The notes below the pieces were generated by a model. The model made no database searches and was not told the origin of the DNA. It saw only the letters and a program-made list of their open reading frames with translations. Of a stretch of 64,000 bases of DNA, positions 33,159 to 43,626 are shown piece after piece. The stretch is from Terfezia claveryi (taxonomy: Eukaryota; Ascomycota; Pezizomycetes; Pezizales; Pezizaceae), in contig WHUX01000127.1 of the NCBI GenBank assembly GCA_015179025.1, positions 1-64,000 of the forward strand, read 5' to 3'. A program made the position numbers and the translations under genes. Each line of letters begins with the position of its first letter. Position 1 is the stretch's first letter.

Positions 33159-35760
33159 TTATTGGCGGCTCGGCCCCCCAAGGAGCCCGCCCGCCTCCCC
33201 CCTTTCTACATCGGGTCTGACCTGTTCTCCCACCATCATGTACTCCTCCTCATCAACTCTCTTCTGTTTCTTCTTTGAACTCGAAATCCCTATCTCCGCC
33301 CTCCTGCTAGTCTTGCTAGTAGTGGCCCTACCGACTGAACTGCAGTCCTTCTTCATATGCCTTACTCCTCCACAGTTATAGCACTTGATATTCTGGGGAT
33401 ATCCCGGTCCCATTCCTAACTTTAGAGGTGACGTTTTCGAGACCTGAGGTGGAGTTCGCTCAAAGTATGAGATCCTTCTCTGCTTGCCTTCCCACATCAC
33501 CCCCGTAGTGATGATCCTCTTAGCCTCTTCATTATCTACTGCATCGAAAGTAAACCCTGTTACTCTAGCTGACCCCAATAGCCTTGGAAGCCTCATAGCG
33601 GTCTTCAAGTCTTTATTTTCTGCACTAATTTTTTCTGCCAACTCCTTTCTTCCTCTAATCACCTTCATTAGTGCAGAGGGGACCATCAGTTTAACCGCCT
33701 TCAGCTCTTCTACCTAGATGTTCAGGATATCTCCAGTCCTTCCGAAGATCCCTACTAGGGCTTTTCCCATTTCCGCAGCTACTGTAGTCGCCTCTATCTC
33801 CTCCCTGACCCTTTTGACCTCCCAAACTGACTCATCACAGCAATCTTCACGTCCCGCCCTGGCTATTACCTGCCAGGGAGCCTGCCCGTCAGTCAGGCAT
33901 TTTGCCCTAAGGAGGTTATTTACCTTGCCTGCGGCCTCTTCTAGTCCTGTCCTTCCTTTCGCATCAATTGGTTGTGCATATCCCATCACTATCCGGACTA
34001 TCTTGAAGACCTCCACTCCAATGACCTGTCTTGTGTGTCTAATCGACCTTTCCACTGGAGCCTCGGCCTCCTTCTCAATCCTCTTCTTCATGTCCTCTAC
34101 CTCCTGTAGCCTCTGTCTGAGACTAATAAGCTCCTTAGAGCTCAAGTCTGTCCTGACCTTGTTGACTAATTCCTGAATGCTAGCCTCACAAGCTTCTCTG
34201 GCCCTCTGCTGCCTCTCCTTCACCTTCCTTGCCTGTTCCGCTAGCTTAAACGCCTCCTCCTTGTTTTTCTCCTCTTGTCTTCTTCCTGCTTCGTCCTCCC
34301 GCCTCTTTCTTTCCACCTTCTTTAGTTCTTCCTGCTTTCTTTTCTCTTCTTCTGCCCTTCCCCTTCTTGTATTGATGGTCCTCTTTACCTCTGCTACCTG
34401 CTCCGGTGTCCCTGCCCCCAGGGATACTGCTAGCAAGGCCAGCTGTTTCTTGACTTCAGCTAGTTCTCTTTCCACTCCTATAAGTTTGCCCAGCCTAACC
34501 TCAGCTACCAACCTCCAGGTCCTCTCAGCCTCCATGACTAGTTCGATCTCCTCTGCATCCCCCCTAGTGACTACTGCCTTGGATACTGCCCTCCAGCCCC
34601 CCTTCCCAGCCTCGTTCCCCTCAAGGTACCATCCTCCCTCAATCGACCCGCCTCCTGACCTGATCAGGTCTCTTGCTAGGCCTGCATCCCTGGCTGACTC
34701 CCAGCTATGTTCCTTTGGCTTGAGGTTCTCAATTTCTTTAATAAGCTCCCCATTCGCCTTAATACTGTAAACGATCGTCATCGCCTCTCTGGTGTCCCAG
34801 ACTGGTTTCCATCTCCTTACCCCCGGACCCTCCCCTTCCTCTATTTCCATCCCAACATCTTCCTGCAGGCCCCCCGTCTCAGCCGTCTCCTCCAGCTCTT
34901 CCGTCTGATTTTTCTCTTATGGGCCCGTCTCGTCGATTTCCATATCTTCTCCCGCTCTGCTGTTAGCCTCCTGAGGGCTTTTGAAGAGGTTTTCCCTCAC
35001 TTCCTCTATCATTCTCGAAACTGCGGGTTCTAGCCCGTCTCCCCTAAGCCTGACTTCCAGGTCCTCCAAGGTGAAGTGTTCTTCCAGCCTAGGTTTCTTT
35101 CCATTCCTCCTGCTCCTAACCCTGATTGCCTCGTTATCCGACTGCCCCTCCTCCTCGACCTCCTCAATTCTCTTCTCCGAACTCGCCAATCCCTGCGTGG
35201 CTAGGCCTGCCGAAGGTCTACCCCCTCCCTTTGCCCTCTTAGGAGTTGAAAGCATCCAGCGATGTGCCATGCTGGTAACAAGGCTACCATCCTGTCTGAT
35301 TGGCCTTACGGTGATTGATTCTAGAATCTCCTGTTCCTAATCCTCCTTAGCATACACGAAGTCCAGTCCTTCAAGCTGCCCGTTGATCGCCCCATCCTGA
35401 ATTGCAATCCCTCTGGTAAGTATCTCAATAGCTATTTCTGCCAAAGAGCTATCCCTGACCCTAATGGTTTCTTCATTCTACCTCCCCCTCTGTTCCAGTT
35501 GGGAAATGTGGAGCTCCCAGTCTCCTTCCTCAGACCACTCCTGCTTAGCTCTCTCGGAGTTCCTGCCGGCCTGGACAAGAGGCTCAGTTCCTCTTTCCCC
35601 GAACTCTGGCACCTCATGCCAACTAGTAATATCCTCCAGAGCGAATTGCCTTCGCTTTTTGACCTCCCCTTCTTCAAACTCAAGCAGTACCTTACTACTG
35701 CCCTTTCCCTAATCTTTGATTGGGCCAAACAAGACACCTTGCGGAGACAGCGCCATTTTC
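33159..35760 (-). pseudogene. LINE D ORF1: coiled-coil, RNA-binding protein with CCHC knuckle
   Basis: One frame runs from near 35,740 to 33,159, broken by TAG near 35,478, TAG near 35,338, TAA at 34,917-34,919 and TAG at 33,714-33,716. The N-terminus is acidic and Ser/Glu-rich. The middle is a long charged coiled coil (EEEKRKQEELKKVERKRRED region). The C-terminus has an RRM-like part (LLGSARVTGFTFDAVDNEEA) and a zinc knuckle CYNCGGVRHMKKDC before a basic tail. The role is to coat the element RNA. The four stops make it inactive. Confidence 0.8.
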
Positions 35761-35813
35761 AGAGCGTTTTTGTCCAAGACCGAACACTGAAAAATGATAT
35801 TGATCTTAGTATG

Positions 35814-35847
35814 GATGCGATAGTTGCTATGGCAACGATATCGCATC
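35814..35847 (-). promoter_or_regulatory. Strong hairpin in the LINE D 5' UTR
   Basis: GATGCGATA pairs perfectly with TATCGCATC, and inside it GTTGC pairs with GCAAC around a TATG loop, with a two-base bulge. It lies just upstream of ORF1. The role is unknown; a structured leader is possible. Confidence 0.55.
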
Positions 35848-36117
35848 TTTGTAAAAACCGATAGAACCCACTGTATAGCTCCGGACCAATCGGGATTAGG
35901 GCGGTTGCTACAAAAGGTGGAGGAATTGCCCACTGTTCAGGTATAGATAGAATCCTTTACCCAGTAGGGATTCGATCAGATCACTTGTGCTGTCTTTGAA
36001 AAGTAGATAGCTGTGCTAGTAAGAGCACGCTGAAGAGATTTATACTAGAGCCGATGTCGAAAGTGTCCTAGGAGTCGAGTTCTTGTGAGCACTCAGTCCT
36101 TGGGAAGTGATGTCGGT

Positions 36118-36580
36118 GGAGTGGGGAATAAGTGCAGTTAGTTGGAAGAGTCTGTTTCCTGGATTGATTCATGCCATGTTTTTACTAAGACCCCCATCAC
36201 CACAATTAGTTCTATATTACTCGCCGAGGTAAAACGGAAATAGGGAATATCCACCAAATCAGTTTGCCTCTTCGGTAAATCGAATCCAGGGATGTTACTG
36301 GGATGGACAAATACACAGAAAGGAAGAATACCAGGATTTGAAGAAAGCCATTGAACGAGGAGAAGTTCATTAGAGGGATAGGTTTACTTATCTGGGTCAA
36401 CAAGGTGTTGGAGATGAAATCCTCAATCCCAATGGTAGAATATAGGTAATGGCAGGAGGACTGGGTCAGAGAACAACTAAGAATGAAGGAAAGCGAGAGG
36501 CCGGAGGCCTAGTACATATTTGTTGAAGATTAGAAAGGCGTCGACTGTACTTAATGTCATCGAAGACATTGGGGAAATTA
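36118..36580 (+). pseudogene. LINE E reverse transcriptase fragment, right half
   Basis: The reading resumes with EWGISAVSWKSLFPGLIHAM, which matches NWGMSANSWRAAYTGMIRAV of LINE D, then decays through stops (KEEYQDLKKAIERGE is still recognisable). This continuity across LINE D supports the 11-bp TSD. The right end is indistinct. Confidence 0.65.
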
Positions 36581-36609
36581 ACGGAGAACCAGTTGTATAC
36601 GGACCTCGA

Positions 36610-36750
36610 AAGAGGTGTTCTGGCCTATCCGGGAATCGGCTGATTCGCAAATAGGCCAGCTCAGTCGCGAATGGTCAGGTTCCCGGGTAGGCCAGCCTGC
36701 CCACGAATGGGTATTTCTACATGGGCTGGCCTCCCCAGAAATAGGAATTC
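36610..36750. repeat. GC-rich MITE-like repeat, copy 1
   Basis: GTTCTGGCCTATCCGGGAAT, then GCTGATTCG, AATAGGCCAGC and CAGTCGCGA occur here and, in inverse orientation, at 55,664-55,860. Both copies carry repeated AGGCCAGCC / CCCGGG words. Confidence 0.55.
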
Positions 36751-36835
36751 AAAGTCTAATACTGAATTTCAATAACCTCGATCAGACTCGGAGTCTGAAG
36801 AGTCAGAGTCTGATACTGAAGCTCTACAATCTCAA

Positions 36836-37671
36836 TATTACGGATCATCCCTTGCCCTGCCGCGTGTCTTCAGACACGAGGCCAGATCTCTCGTGAGCCT
36901 CGACAATATACTGGCAACCCACGCACTCGCCAGCATCATGTCCGGCTTCACTTGATCTCGACCCAGCACGGCTTCGCCATGTGAATCCTTATCTTCTGGC
37001 TAATGTCCCTACCCCAGCGACATGCCCCTGACCCTGGACCCTGACCTGCTTGATTTACCGACCGCATCCCGGGAATCAACCAGGTACTCGCTTATCCAGT
37101 TCCTTGGGTCTAGACCTTGCCTCGGGTATTAAAGCTATTTGGTTTTCTAGCTTCAATACTAATAACCTTGCCCTCGCATGTATCTCTTATTATTGTCGTT
37201 CCCTATGTCTCCGTATGCTTTTCTTGTATTTGTAATGTTATCTGTTCGCTTCCTTATGTCTCCGCGACCAGATCTCTACATATAGAGATCTCTCTTCCCC
37301 TCTACTTCTGTTTCTTTCCTCACGCAACAACCTGTATTCAATCTTGTATATAGTTGTTCGACGAATATATCTTGTCCACTCCTTTCAACACTCACGTTTG
37401 ACACCCGAACAAGCCTGTTCGAGAGTCAAATAACAACTTGTCTACCCCTCCTTCTCGAGCGTAACTCAGGCTACCTCGCCTTCTTGACCTCGACACCTCA
37501 TTCGACTTTGGTCTCGCCCAGAGTCCCCTGACACCTGATCACACACGTAGAACTTCCTACGTGTGCGATACATCGACACTCGTGCCCATCACCTGTGATC
37601 GCAGGTGATACCTCGAACTGTTTACCCCATCGACACGGGAATTAAGTACCTCCCAACCCCCGTGCATAACA
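36836..37671 (+). repeat. 5' LTR of chromovirus copy 2
   Basis: It starts TATTACGGATC, ends CATAACA, and aligns end to end with 42,736-43,571. Confidence 0.9.
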
Positions 37672-37708
37672 CTTTGTTGTGTCCATACACAGTCTCCGCT
37701 ACGCAATC

Positions 37709-38782
37709 ATGTCAACCCCACCCACCGAGGATGAACAGTAGCGCACCCTCGCCGCCATTCTTCGAACCACCCCTTCTGCAGCACCCTCCGTCTTCCCAGT
37801 CCTCCCTCCCGGTACCCCAACAGCCTTCTACGCCCCAATTCATGCAGCCTTCGGCGCTGGTATACGCTCTGGACGAGGTATACCATCCACCTTTGACATA
37901 CCTCCTACTGGTACAACTACAACAACAGAATGTTGCTGGACCTACTATAATAGAGGATTCGAATATGGAGTAACCGCCTCTAGCTTAACTCCACAGATGG
38001 CTGCTGCAACACAATCCTCCCATGCTCTGAAAATCCACGAACCTGAGCCCTTTGACAGGACAAGATCAAAGTTCAAGAAATTCATGACCAAACTCTCTCT
38101 TGTCTTTCATGCTGACCCTGCCCGATATACTAATGACACTGCTAAAATCGTCTATGCAGCATCGTACCTTACTGGTTCAGCCGCCGATTGGTTCGAACCT
38201 CACCATAGTTGAATACACGGGACAATTGGGTTCGATACTTACGAGGAATTCGCGGAGGCACTAAAAAAGGCCTTCGATGACCCTGACGCTAAGGCAACAG
38301 CAGAAGACAAGCTTCTAGCCCTTAAGCAGAATAATGAAGATTGTTCCACCTACCATGCTAAATTCGCAACCCATACCGCTATTTTTGAGTTGGATGATCG
38401 CACCAAGATCTCCTTCTTTACCAAAGGAGCTAACGATGGCCTCAGAATGGCCTTGTCTTTCCAGGCCTCTCCACCCGAGAACTTTGACGAATTTGTCCAA
38501 CTGTGTATCAAGTTGGACAATCATGTTAAAATGTACCGCTCCCAGAAGAACTCTAAGACCATTACCTCTAGCCAGCAACCTGCCGCCCTGAAACCCACCA
38601 CATCCATTGGCACTGCCCCTGGTCCCATGGACATTAGGCAACCGATTGCCCTGTATCCGCAAAAACCAAGAAGCTTTCCACAGCTTCAACCGCTCCTCCT
38701 CCTCCTTCCCCACCCGCTTTTACCCCAGGCTCTCAAACTCTTTACGAGGTGCCAAAAAACTAGTGCACTCTTCGACCAATGA
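37709..38782 (+). pseudogene. Chromovirus copy 2 gag
   Basis: An ATG at 37,709 starts MSTPPTEDEQ and is followed at once by TAG (37,739-37,741). The same frame continues with a retrotransposon gag core: IHEPEPFDRTRSKFKKFM, YAASYLTGSAADWF, a TGA at 38,210-38,212, then FDTYEEFAEALKKAFDDPDA and LDDRTKISFFTKGAN. Near 38,640 the meaningful frame moves to the protease frame. No CCHC knuckle is seen. The product would be the structural shell of the virus-like particle. This copy cannot make it. Confidence 0.8.
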
Positions 38783-39540
38783 TGGCCGATCGAAGAGCGC
38801 CAGGATGTATCCTGGTACCATCTCTCATGACCCTGCCCCTCTTGTTGCCTCTGTTCTTTCCGTTCCTGTCGTTGCTCCTGTTTCTTTTATTAGTTCTAAT
38901 TCTTTTTCTGCTTTAGAGGAGATTCACTTAGTTGGTACTGGTTACGTTTTGTCTGTGGTTTCACGCAAGTCTCGTCAATGGCTTGCTCATCGACGTCGTA
39001 TTGCTTCTGCTTTGAAAATCTCTGCTGCCGCTGTCTTTCTTTCTCCTCCTCCTGCTCCTTGTTCTTCTTCTATTTCTTCTTCTATTTCTTCTTCTGCTGT
39101 TATCCATGACTTGGGGTCCGAGGATCCACTTATCTTGTCCTGCATAGTGAATGAAAACCACTCAGCCACTTGCATGGTAGACCTGGGCGCTAGCTCCCAG
39201 TTTATCGATCTTGACTTTGCCTTGAACTTGAACTTGCCTTTGGACTTGAAGCCAAAACCTGAGGATCTCGTACTTGCCGATGGGGAACGCTCTCTTGTAG
39301 GGCAAATCACCCACACATGCACCCTAAAACTCTTGATTGACTAGCATCTGGAGGTTCTGACCTTCCATGTCACTAAATTAGCTGGTTGGAACCTGATCGT
39401 TGGAAAACCCTGGCTCCAACGTCACAATCCCTCAATCGACTGGGCCTGCAATACAATTGCCTTCGCCTCAGGGTATTGCCATGCTCATTGTCTGCCCACC
39501 CGAAAAATCCACCTAGAACCCCCCTAGAAACACCCTGAAC
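38607..39540 (+). pseudogene. Chromovirus copy 2 protease region
   Basis: After a Ser-rich linker the frame holds ATCMVDLGASSQFIDLDFA. Aspartic proteases of this family have D(S/T)GAS, so the second catalytic-loop residue has changed to Leu. A TAG near 39,342 interrupts it, followed by VTKLAGWNLIVGKPWLQRH, the typical downstream motif. A frame change near 39,540 leads into pol. Confidence 0.75.
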
Positions 39541-39543
39541 CCC

Positions 39544-42500
39544 CTCCGAATCTCCGTGATCTCCAGGGCTGCCTTCCGGGTGGCTATCAAAAACCCTGAA
39601 ACTCACCTCTGTATTGCGGCAATCTATGCCTCCCCCGACGAAGAGGATGACAACGCCGAACCAGCTCCTAAGCTAGTTCCCCCCGAATACCATGATTACC
39701 TATCCCTTTTCTCAGAAAAGGAAGCCCGAATCTTGCCCCCGCACCGATATGTCGATCACGCCATCCCTTTGAAAGAAGAGGCAAAACCCCCCTTTGGCCG
39801 TATGTATTCTATGTCCGATGCAGAGCTCAAAGAAGTAAGGAAATGGATTGATGAGAATCTATCCAAGTCCTTTATCCGAGCTAGCTCTTCCTCCGCAGCC
39901 TCCCCAATTCTCTTTGTCAAGAAAAGAGATGGATCCCTGCGCCTCTGCGTCGATTACCATGCCCTAAACGATATTACCGTCAAAGATCGACACCCCCTGC
40001 CATGGATTGAGGAGACCCTTAATCAGATCCGTGGCTGCAAGTACTTCACCCGCCTCAACCTCCGTGCCTGCTTCAACCAGATCAGAATCAAGGAAGGCGA
40101 CGAATGGAAGACCGCCTTCCGCACCCGTTATGGGCTCTTCGAGTTCCTAGTAATACCTTTCGGGCTTACCAATGCCCCCGCCACAGCTCAGCGGTTCATG
40201 AACGACACCCTCCGCGAATACCTTGACATGTTCTGTGTCTATTATATCGACGACATCCTGATCTACTCGAAGAACCTGAAGGAACATAAGGAACAGGCTA
40301 GAAGGGTCCTCCAAAAACTCAAATAAGCAGGGCTATTTGTCAAACCTGAGAAATGCGAGTTCTCTGTCAATAAAACCACATTCCTTGGTTTTATCATCTC
40401 TGAACAAGGCCTCAAAATGGACCCCGAAAAGGTTAACACCTTCCTTAATTGGGAAACCCCCAAATCAGTGAAAGATATCCAGTGTTTCCTCGGATTTGCC
40501 AACTTCTACAGGCGTTTTATCAACAAGTATTCCCACCTCTGCCAACCCCTGTTCAACCTGCTTCGGAAAGACGTCCCCTTTGCCTGGGATTCTGCTTGCC
40601 AAAACATATTCGCCCTCTTAAAAAAGGCCTTTACCTCTGCCCCCGTACTCCGACACTTTGACCCCGATCTTGAGACCCTTGTTGAAACCGATGCTTCGGA
40701 CTACGTTACTTCTGGAATCCTCTCACAGAAACACCTAGAAAATGGAAAGTTCGTGCTCCACCCCGTAGCTTTCATCTCTGAGAAAATGTCGCCGGCTGAA
40801 TGCAACTATGGAATTGGGGACAAAGAACTGCTCGCAATCATATTAGCCCTTAAGAAATGGCATATCTACCTGCATCAGCTTCTCCAACCCTTCACGATCT
40901 TGACCGACCACCACAACCTCCAGACCTTTACGTCCAAGGCCTTCCTCTCATACCGTCAAGCACGTTGGGCCCAGGAATTAGCCCAGTATGACTTCAAGAT
41001 TGTTTTCCACCCCGGCAGCCAAAATACTCAGGCGGACGCACTAACCAGGCGATCTGGAGATCTCCCTGAAGAAGGGGATGGTCGTTCCCGTCCTACACAA
41101 GCCTTAATACCCCCCAAAAAATTCTCCCTCTCTGCAGCCTCGATCATGAATGACCAGGATATCCTTGCAGCCCTTAAAGCTGACAAACTCGCTCTAGAAA
41201 TCATCCACGCACTTGAAACCAAGGCCAAAAAGCACCCCACGGTCCCTTTGTCCGAATGCAAGATCTCGGACCTGGGGCTATTGCTCGTTAACGGCCTTGT
41301 TTATGTCCCCAATGACCCCGAGATCCACCTCCGGATCCTACGTAATTGTCACGATCACCCTGCTGCTGGTCATCCAGGCCAGGCCGTAACCTACGAGCTT
41401 GTATCACGTGACTATTGGTGGCCCAAAGTGTAGCAAACCATTGCCCAGTTCATCCGCAACTGTGACACTTACGCACGAATTAAGCCTGCCCGTCATGCCT
41501 CATATGACCTTCTCAAGCCTTTGCAGGTCCTCTTCAGAAAGTGGTCTTCTGTTTCTCTCGACCTTGTCATGGGACTCCCTAGTTCTTATGGATTTGATGC
41601 CTTGCTAGTTGTGGTCGATCGATTATCCAAGATGGCGCACTATATCCCGACCACAACTGACGTCAATTCCCGACAAATCGCCAAGCTTTTCTTCAATAAT
41701 ATCTTCCGTTTGCATGGGATCCCTGACTCGATCGTATCCGACAGAGGAACCCAGTTAGTCTCAGAATTTATCCGATCCTTGACCTCGCTTGTTGGAATTC
41801 AGCAGAAGGTTTCCACTGCTTTCCACCCCCAGACTGACGGACAGACTGAGAGAATCAACGCAATTGCAGAGCAATACTTACGTGCTTATTGCAACTACCA
41901 GCAAGATAATTGGTCCGAGCTCCTCACCATGGCCGAATTCTCGTATAACAACACCTTGTCCGCGACCCTTGGCATTACCCCGTTCCAGGCCATGTACGGC
42001 GAAAACCCTCGCTACCAGATTAACCCAAATCCTGCGACAAAATTTCCAGCGCCTTCGGTAATCAAGGAATATGTGGACCGCCTTGCAAAGCTCGATGCTC
42101 ATTTGAGATCCGAAATGATCTGGGCCCAGGCAGCTTACTCAGAACAAGCCAATAAATCTCGTGTCCCCCCACCTAGGTTGGACATCGGCGATGAGGTATG
42201 GCTCCTCCGCCGGCACGTCAAGACAACTCGCCCCTCGACCAAGCTGGATTTCAAGAAACTCGGTAAGTTTCGAATCATCCAGAAGATCTCTTCTCATGCT
42301 TATAAGCTTGATCTTCCTGCTTCGATGAAAATCCACCCCGTCTTCCATGTTTCTCTGCTTGAACTCGCCTCCACAGACCCCCTACCTGGCCAAACACAGC
42401 CACCCTCGCCCCCCGTGATTATCAAGGACGAACCTGAGTAGGAAGTCGACGAAATCGTCAATTCGCGCTTCAGAGGACGAACCCTTGAATACCTCGCTCG

Positions 42501-42624
42501 CTAGGTAGGTTACAACGAACTTACCTGGGAACCCGCTACCTTGTTCTTGAACGCCCCAAGCGCTGTGAAAAGATTCCACGCTTCTTACCCGCTCAAGCCC
42601 CGACCCCGCACTCTACCCAAATGA
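39544..42624 (+). pseudogene. Chromovirus copy 2 pol: reverse transcriptase, RNase H, integrase, chromodomain
   Basis: A single frame with stops at 40,324 (TAA), 41,431, 42,439 and 42,502 (TAG). Reverse transcriptase shows [29 protein letters not shown] (the catalytic LDLR Asp is Asn), FGLTNAP and [10 protein letters not shown]. RNase H has ETDASDYVTSGILSQ and TDHHNL. Integrase has the HHCC region near H(D)HPAAGHPG and ...NCDTYARIK, then VVVDRLSKMAHYIP, IVSDRGTQLVSEF and HPQTDGQTERINAIAEQYL (D,D,E intact). The last part, RTLEYLAR-stop-VGYNELTWEP, is a chromodomain with Trp changed to TAG. Confidence 0.85.
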
Positions 42625-42735
42625 GTGGATCCCGCCATGACATTTATCCCAGATGATGAGGACGAATTCGTACTCGCCCTGGACCACAAAACTCGCCTTG
42701 GATTCGCAGGAGCTCATCCTCAGAAAGGGAGCTAC

Positions 42736-43571
42736 TATTATGGATCATCCCTTGCCCCGCCGCATGTCTTCAGACACGCGGCCAGACCTCTCGCGAGCCT
42801 CGACAATATACTGGCAACCCACGCACTCGCCAGCATCATGTCCGGCTTCACTTGATCTCGACCCAGTACGGCTTCGCCATGCGAATCCTTATCTTCTGGC
42901 TAATGTCCCTACCCCAGCGACATGCCCCTGACCCTGAACCCTGACCTGCTTGATTTACAGACCGCATCTCGGAAATCAACCAGGTACTCGCTTATCCAGT
43001 TCCTTGGGTCTAGACCTTGCCTCGGGTATTAAAGCTATTTGGTTTTCTAGCTTCAATACTAATAACCTTGCCCTCACATGTATCTCTTGTTATTGTCGTT
43101 CCCTATGTCTCCGTATACTTTTCTTGTATTTGTAATGTTATCTGTTCGCTTCCTTATATCTCCGCGACCAGATTTCTACATATAGAGATCTCTCTTCCCC
43201 TCTACTTCTATTTCTTTCCTCACGCAACAACCTGTATTCAATCTTGTATATAGTTGTTCGACGAATATATCTTGTCCACTCCTTTCAACACTCACGTTTG
43301 ACACCCGAACAAGCCTGTTCGAGAGTCAAATAACAACTTGTCTATACCTCCTTCTGGAGCGTAACTCAGGCTACCTCGCCTTCTTGACCTCGACACCTCG
43401 TTCGACTTTGGTCTCGCTCAGAGTCCCCTGACACCTGATCACACACGTAGAACTTCCTACATGTGCGATACATCGACACTCGTGCCCATCACCTGCGATC
43501 GCAGGTGATACCTCGAACTATTTACCGCGTCGACGCGGGAATTAAGTACCTCCCAACCCCCATGCATAACA
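42736..43571 (+). repeat. 3' LTR of chromovirus copy 2
   Basis: Preceded by a purine-rich CAGAAAGGGAGC tract (42,721-42,732). It starts TATTATGG, ends CATAACA, and is followed by the CTCAA duplication. Confidence 0.9.
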
Positions 43572-43626
43572 CTCAATTAGACTCTACCATACATTACCGG
43601 GATGAGGCCCACTACCGGGATGTGGC

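Larger units (their letters stand above)
29240..36117 (-). mobile_element. LINE D: near full-length LINE of a second family, inserted in LINE E
   Basis: Read on the minus strand it has a 5' UTR, ORF1, ORF2 with endonuclease, reverse transcriptase and RNase H, and a poly-A tail (T run from 29,240). GGAGTGGGGAA occurs at 29,229-29,239 and 36,118-36,128 as TSD. Removing the insert restores the LINE E frame across GNSEWGISAVSW. It does not carry the 3' tail of LINEs A, B, C and F, so it is a separate family. Several in-frame stops show it is inactive. Confidence 0.9.
36836..43571 (+). mobile_element. Complete two-LTR Ty3/Gypsy chromovirus (copy 2)
   Basis: LTRs of 836 bp flank gag, protease, reverse transcriptase, RNase H, integrase and a chromodomain remnant. 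CTCAA lies directly outside both ends (36,831-36,835 and 43,572-43,576), a 5-bp TSD. By eye I count about 30 differences between the LTRs, mostly transitions, so this is not a recent insertion. Gag and pol have several stops and a frameshift. Unusually, both LTRs start TATTA rather than TGTTA. The sequence after the 5' LTR does not start with TGG, so a standard tRNA primer site is not evident. Confidence 0.9.

Noticed and set aside
32265..33278. Long plus-strand open frame (337 codons)
   Set aside because: It is the antisense shadow of the LINE D endonuclease. Ser/Leu/Pro-rich composition is typical of such shadows.
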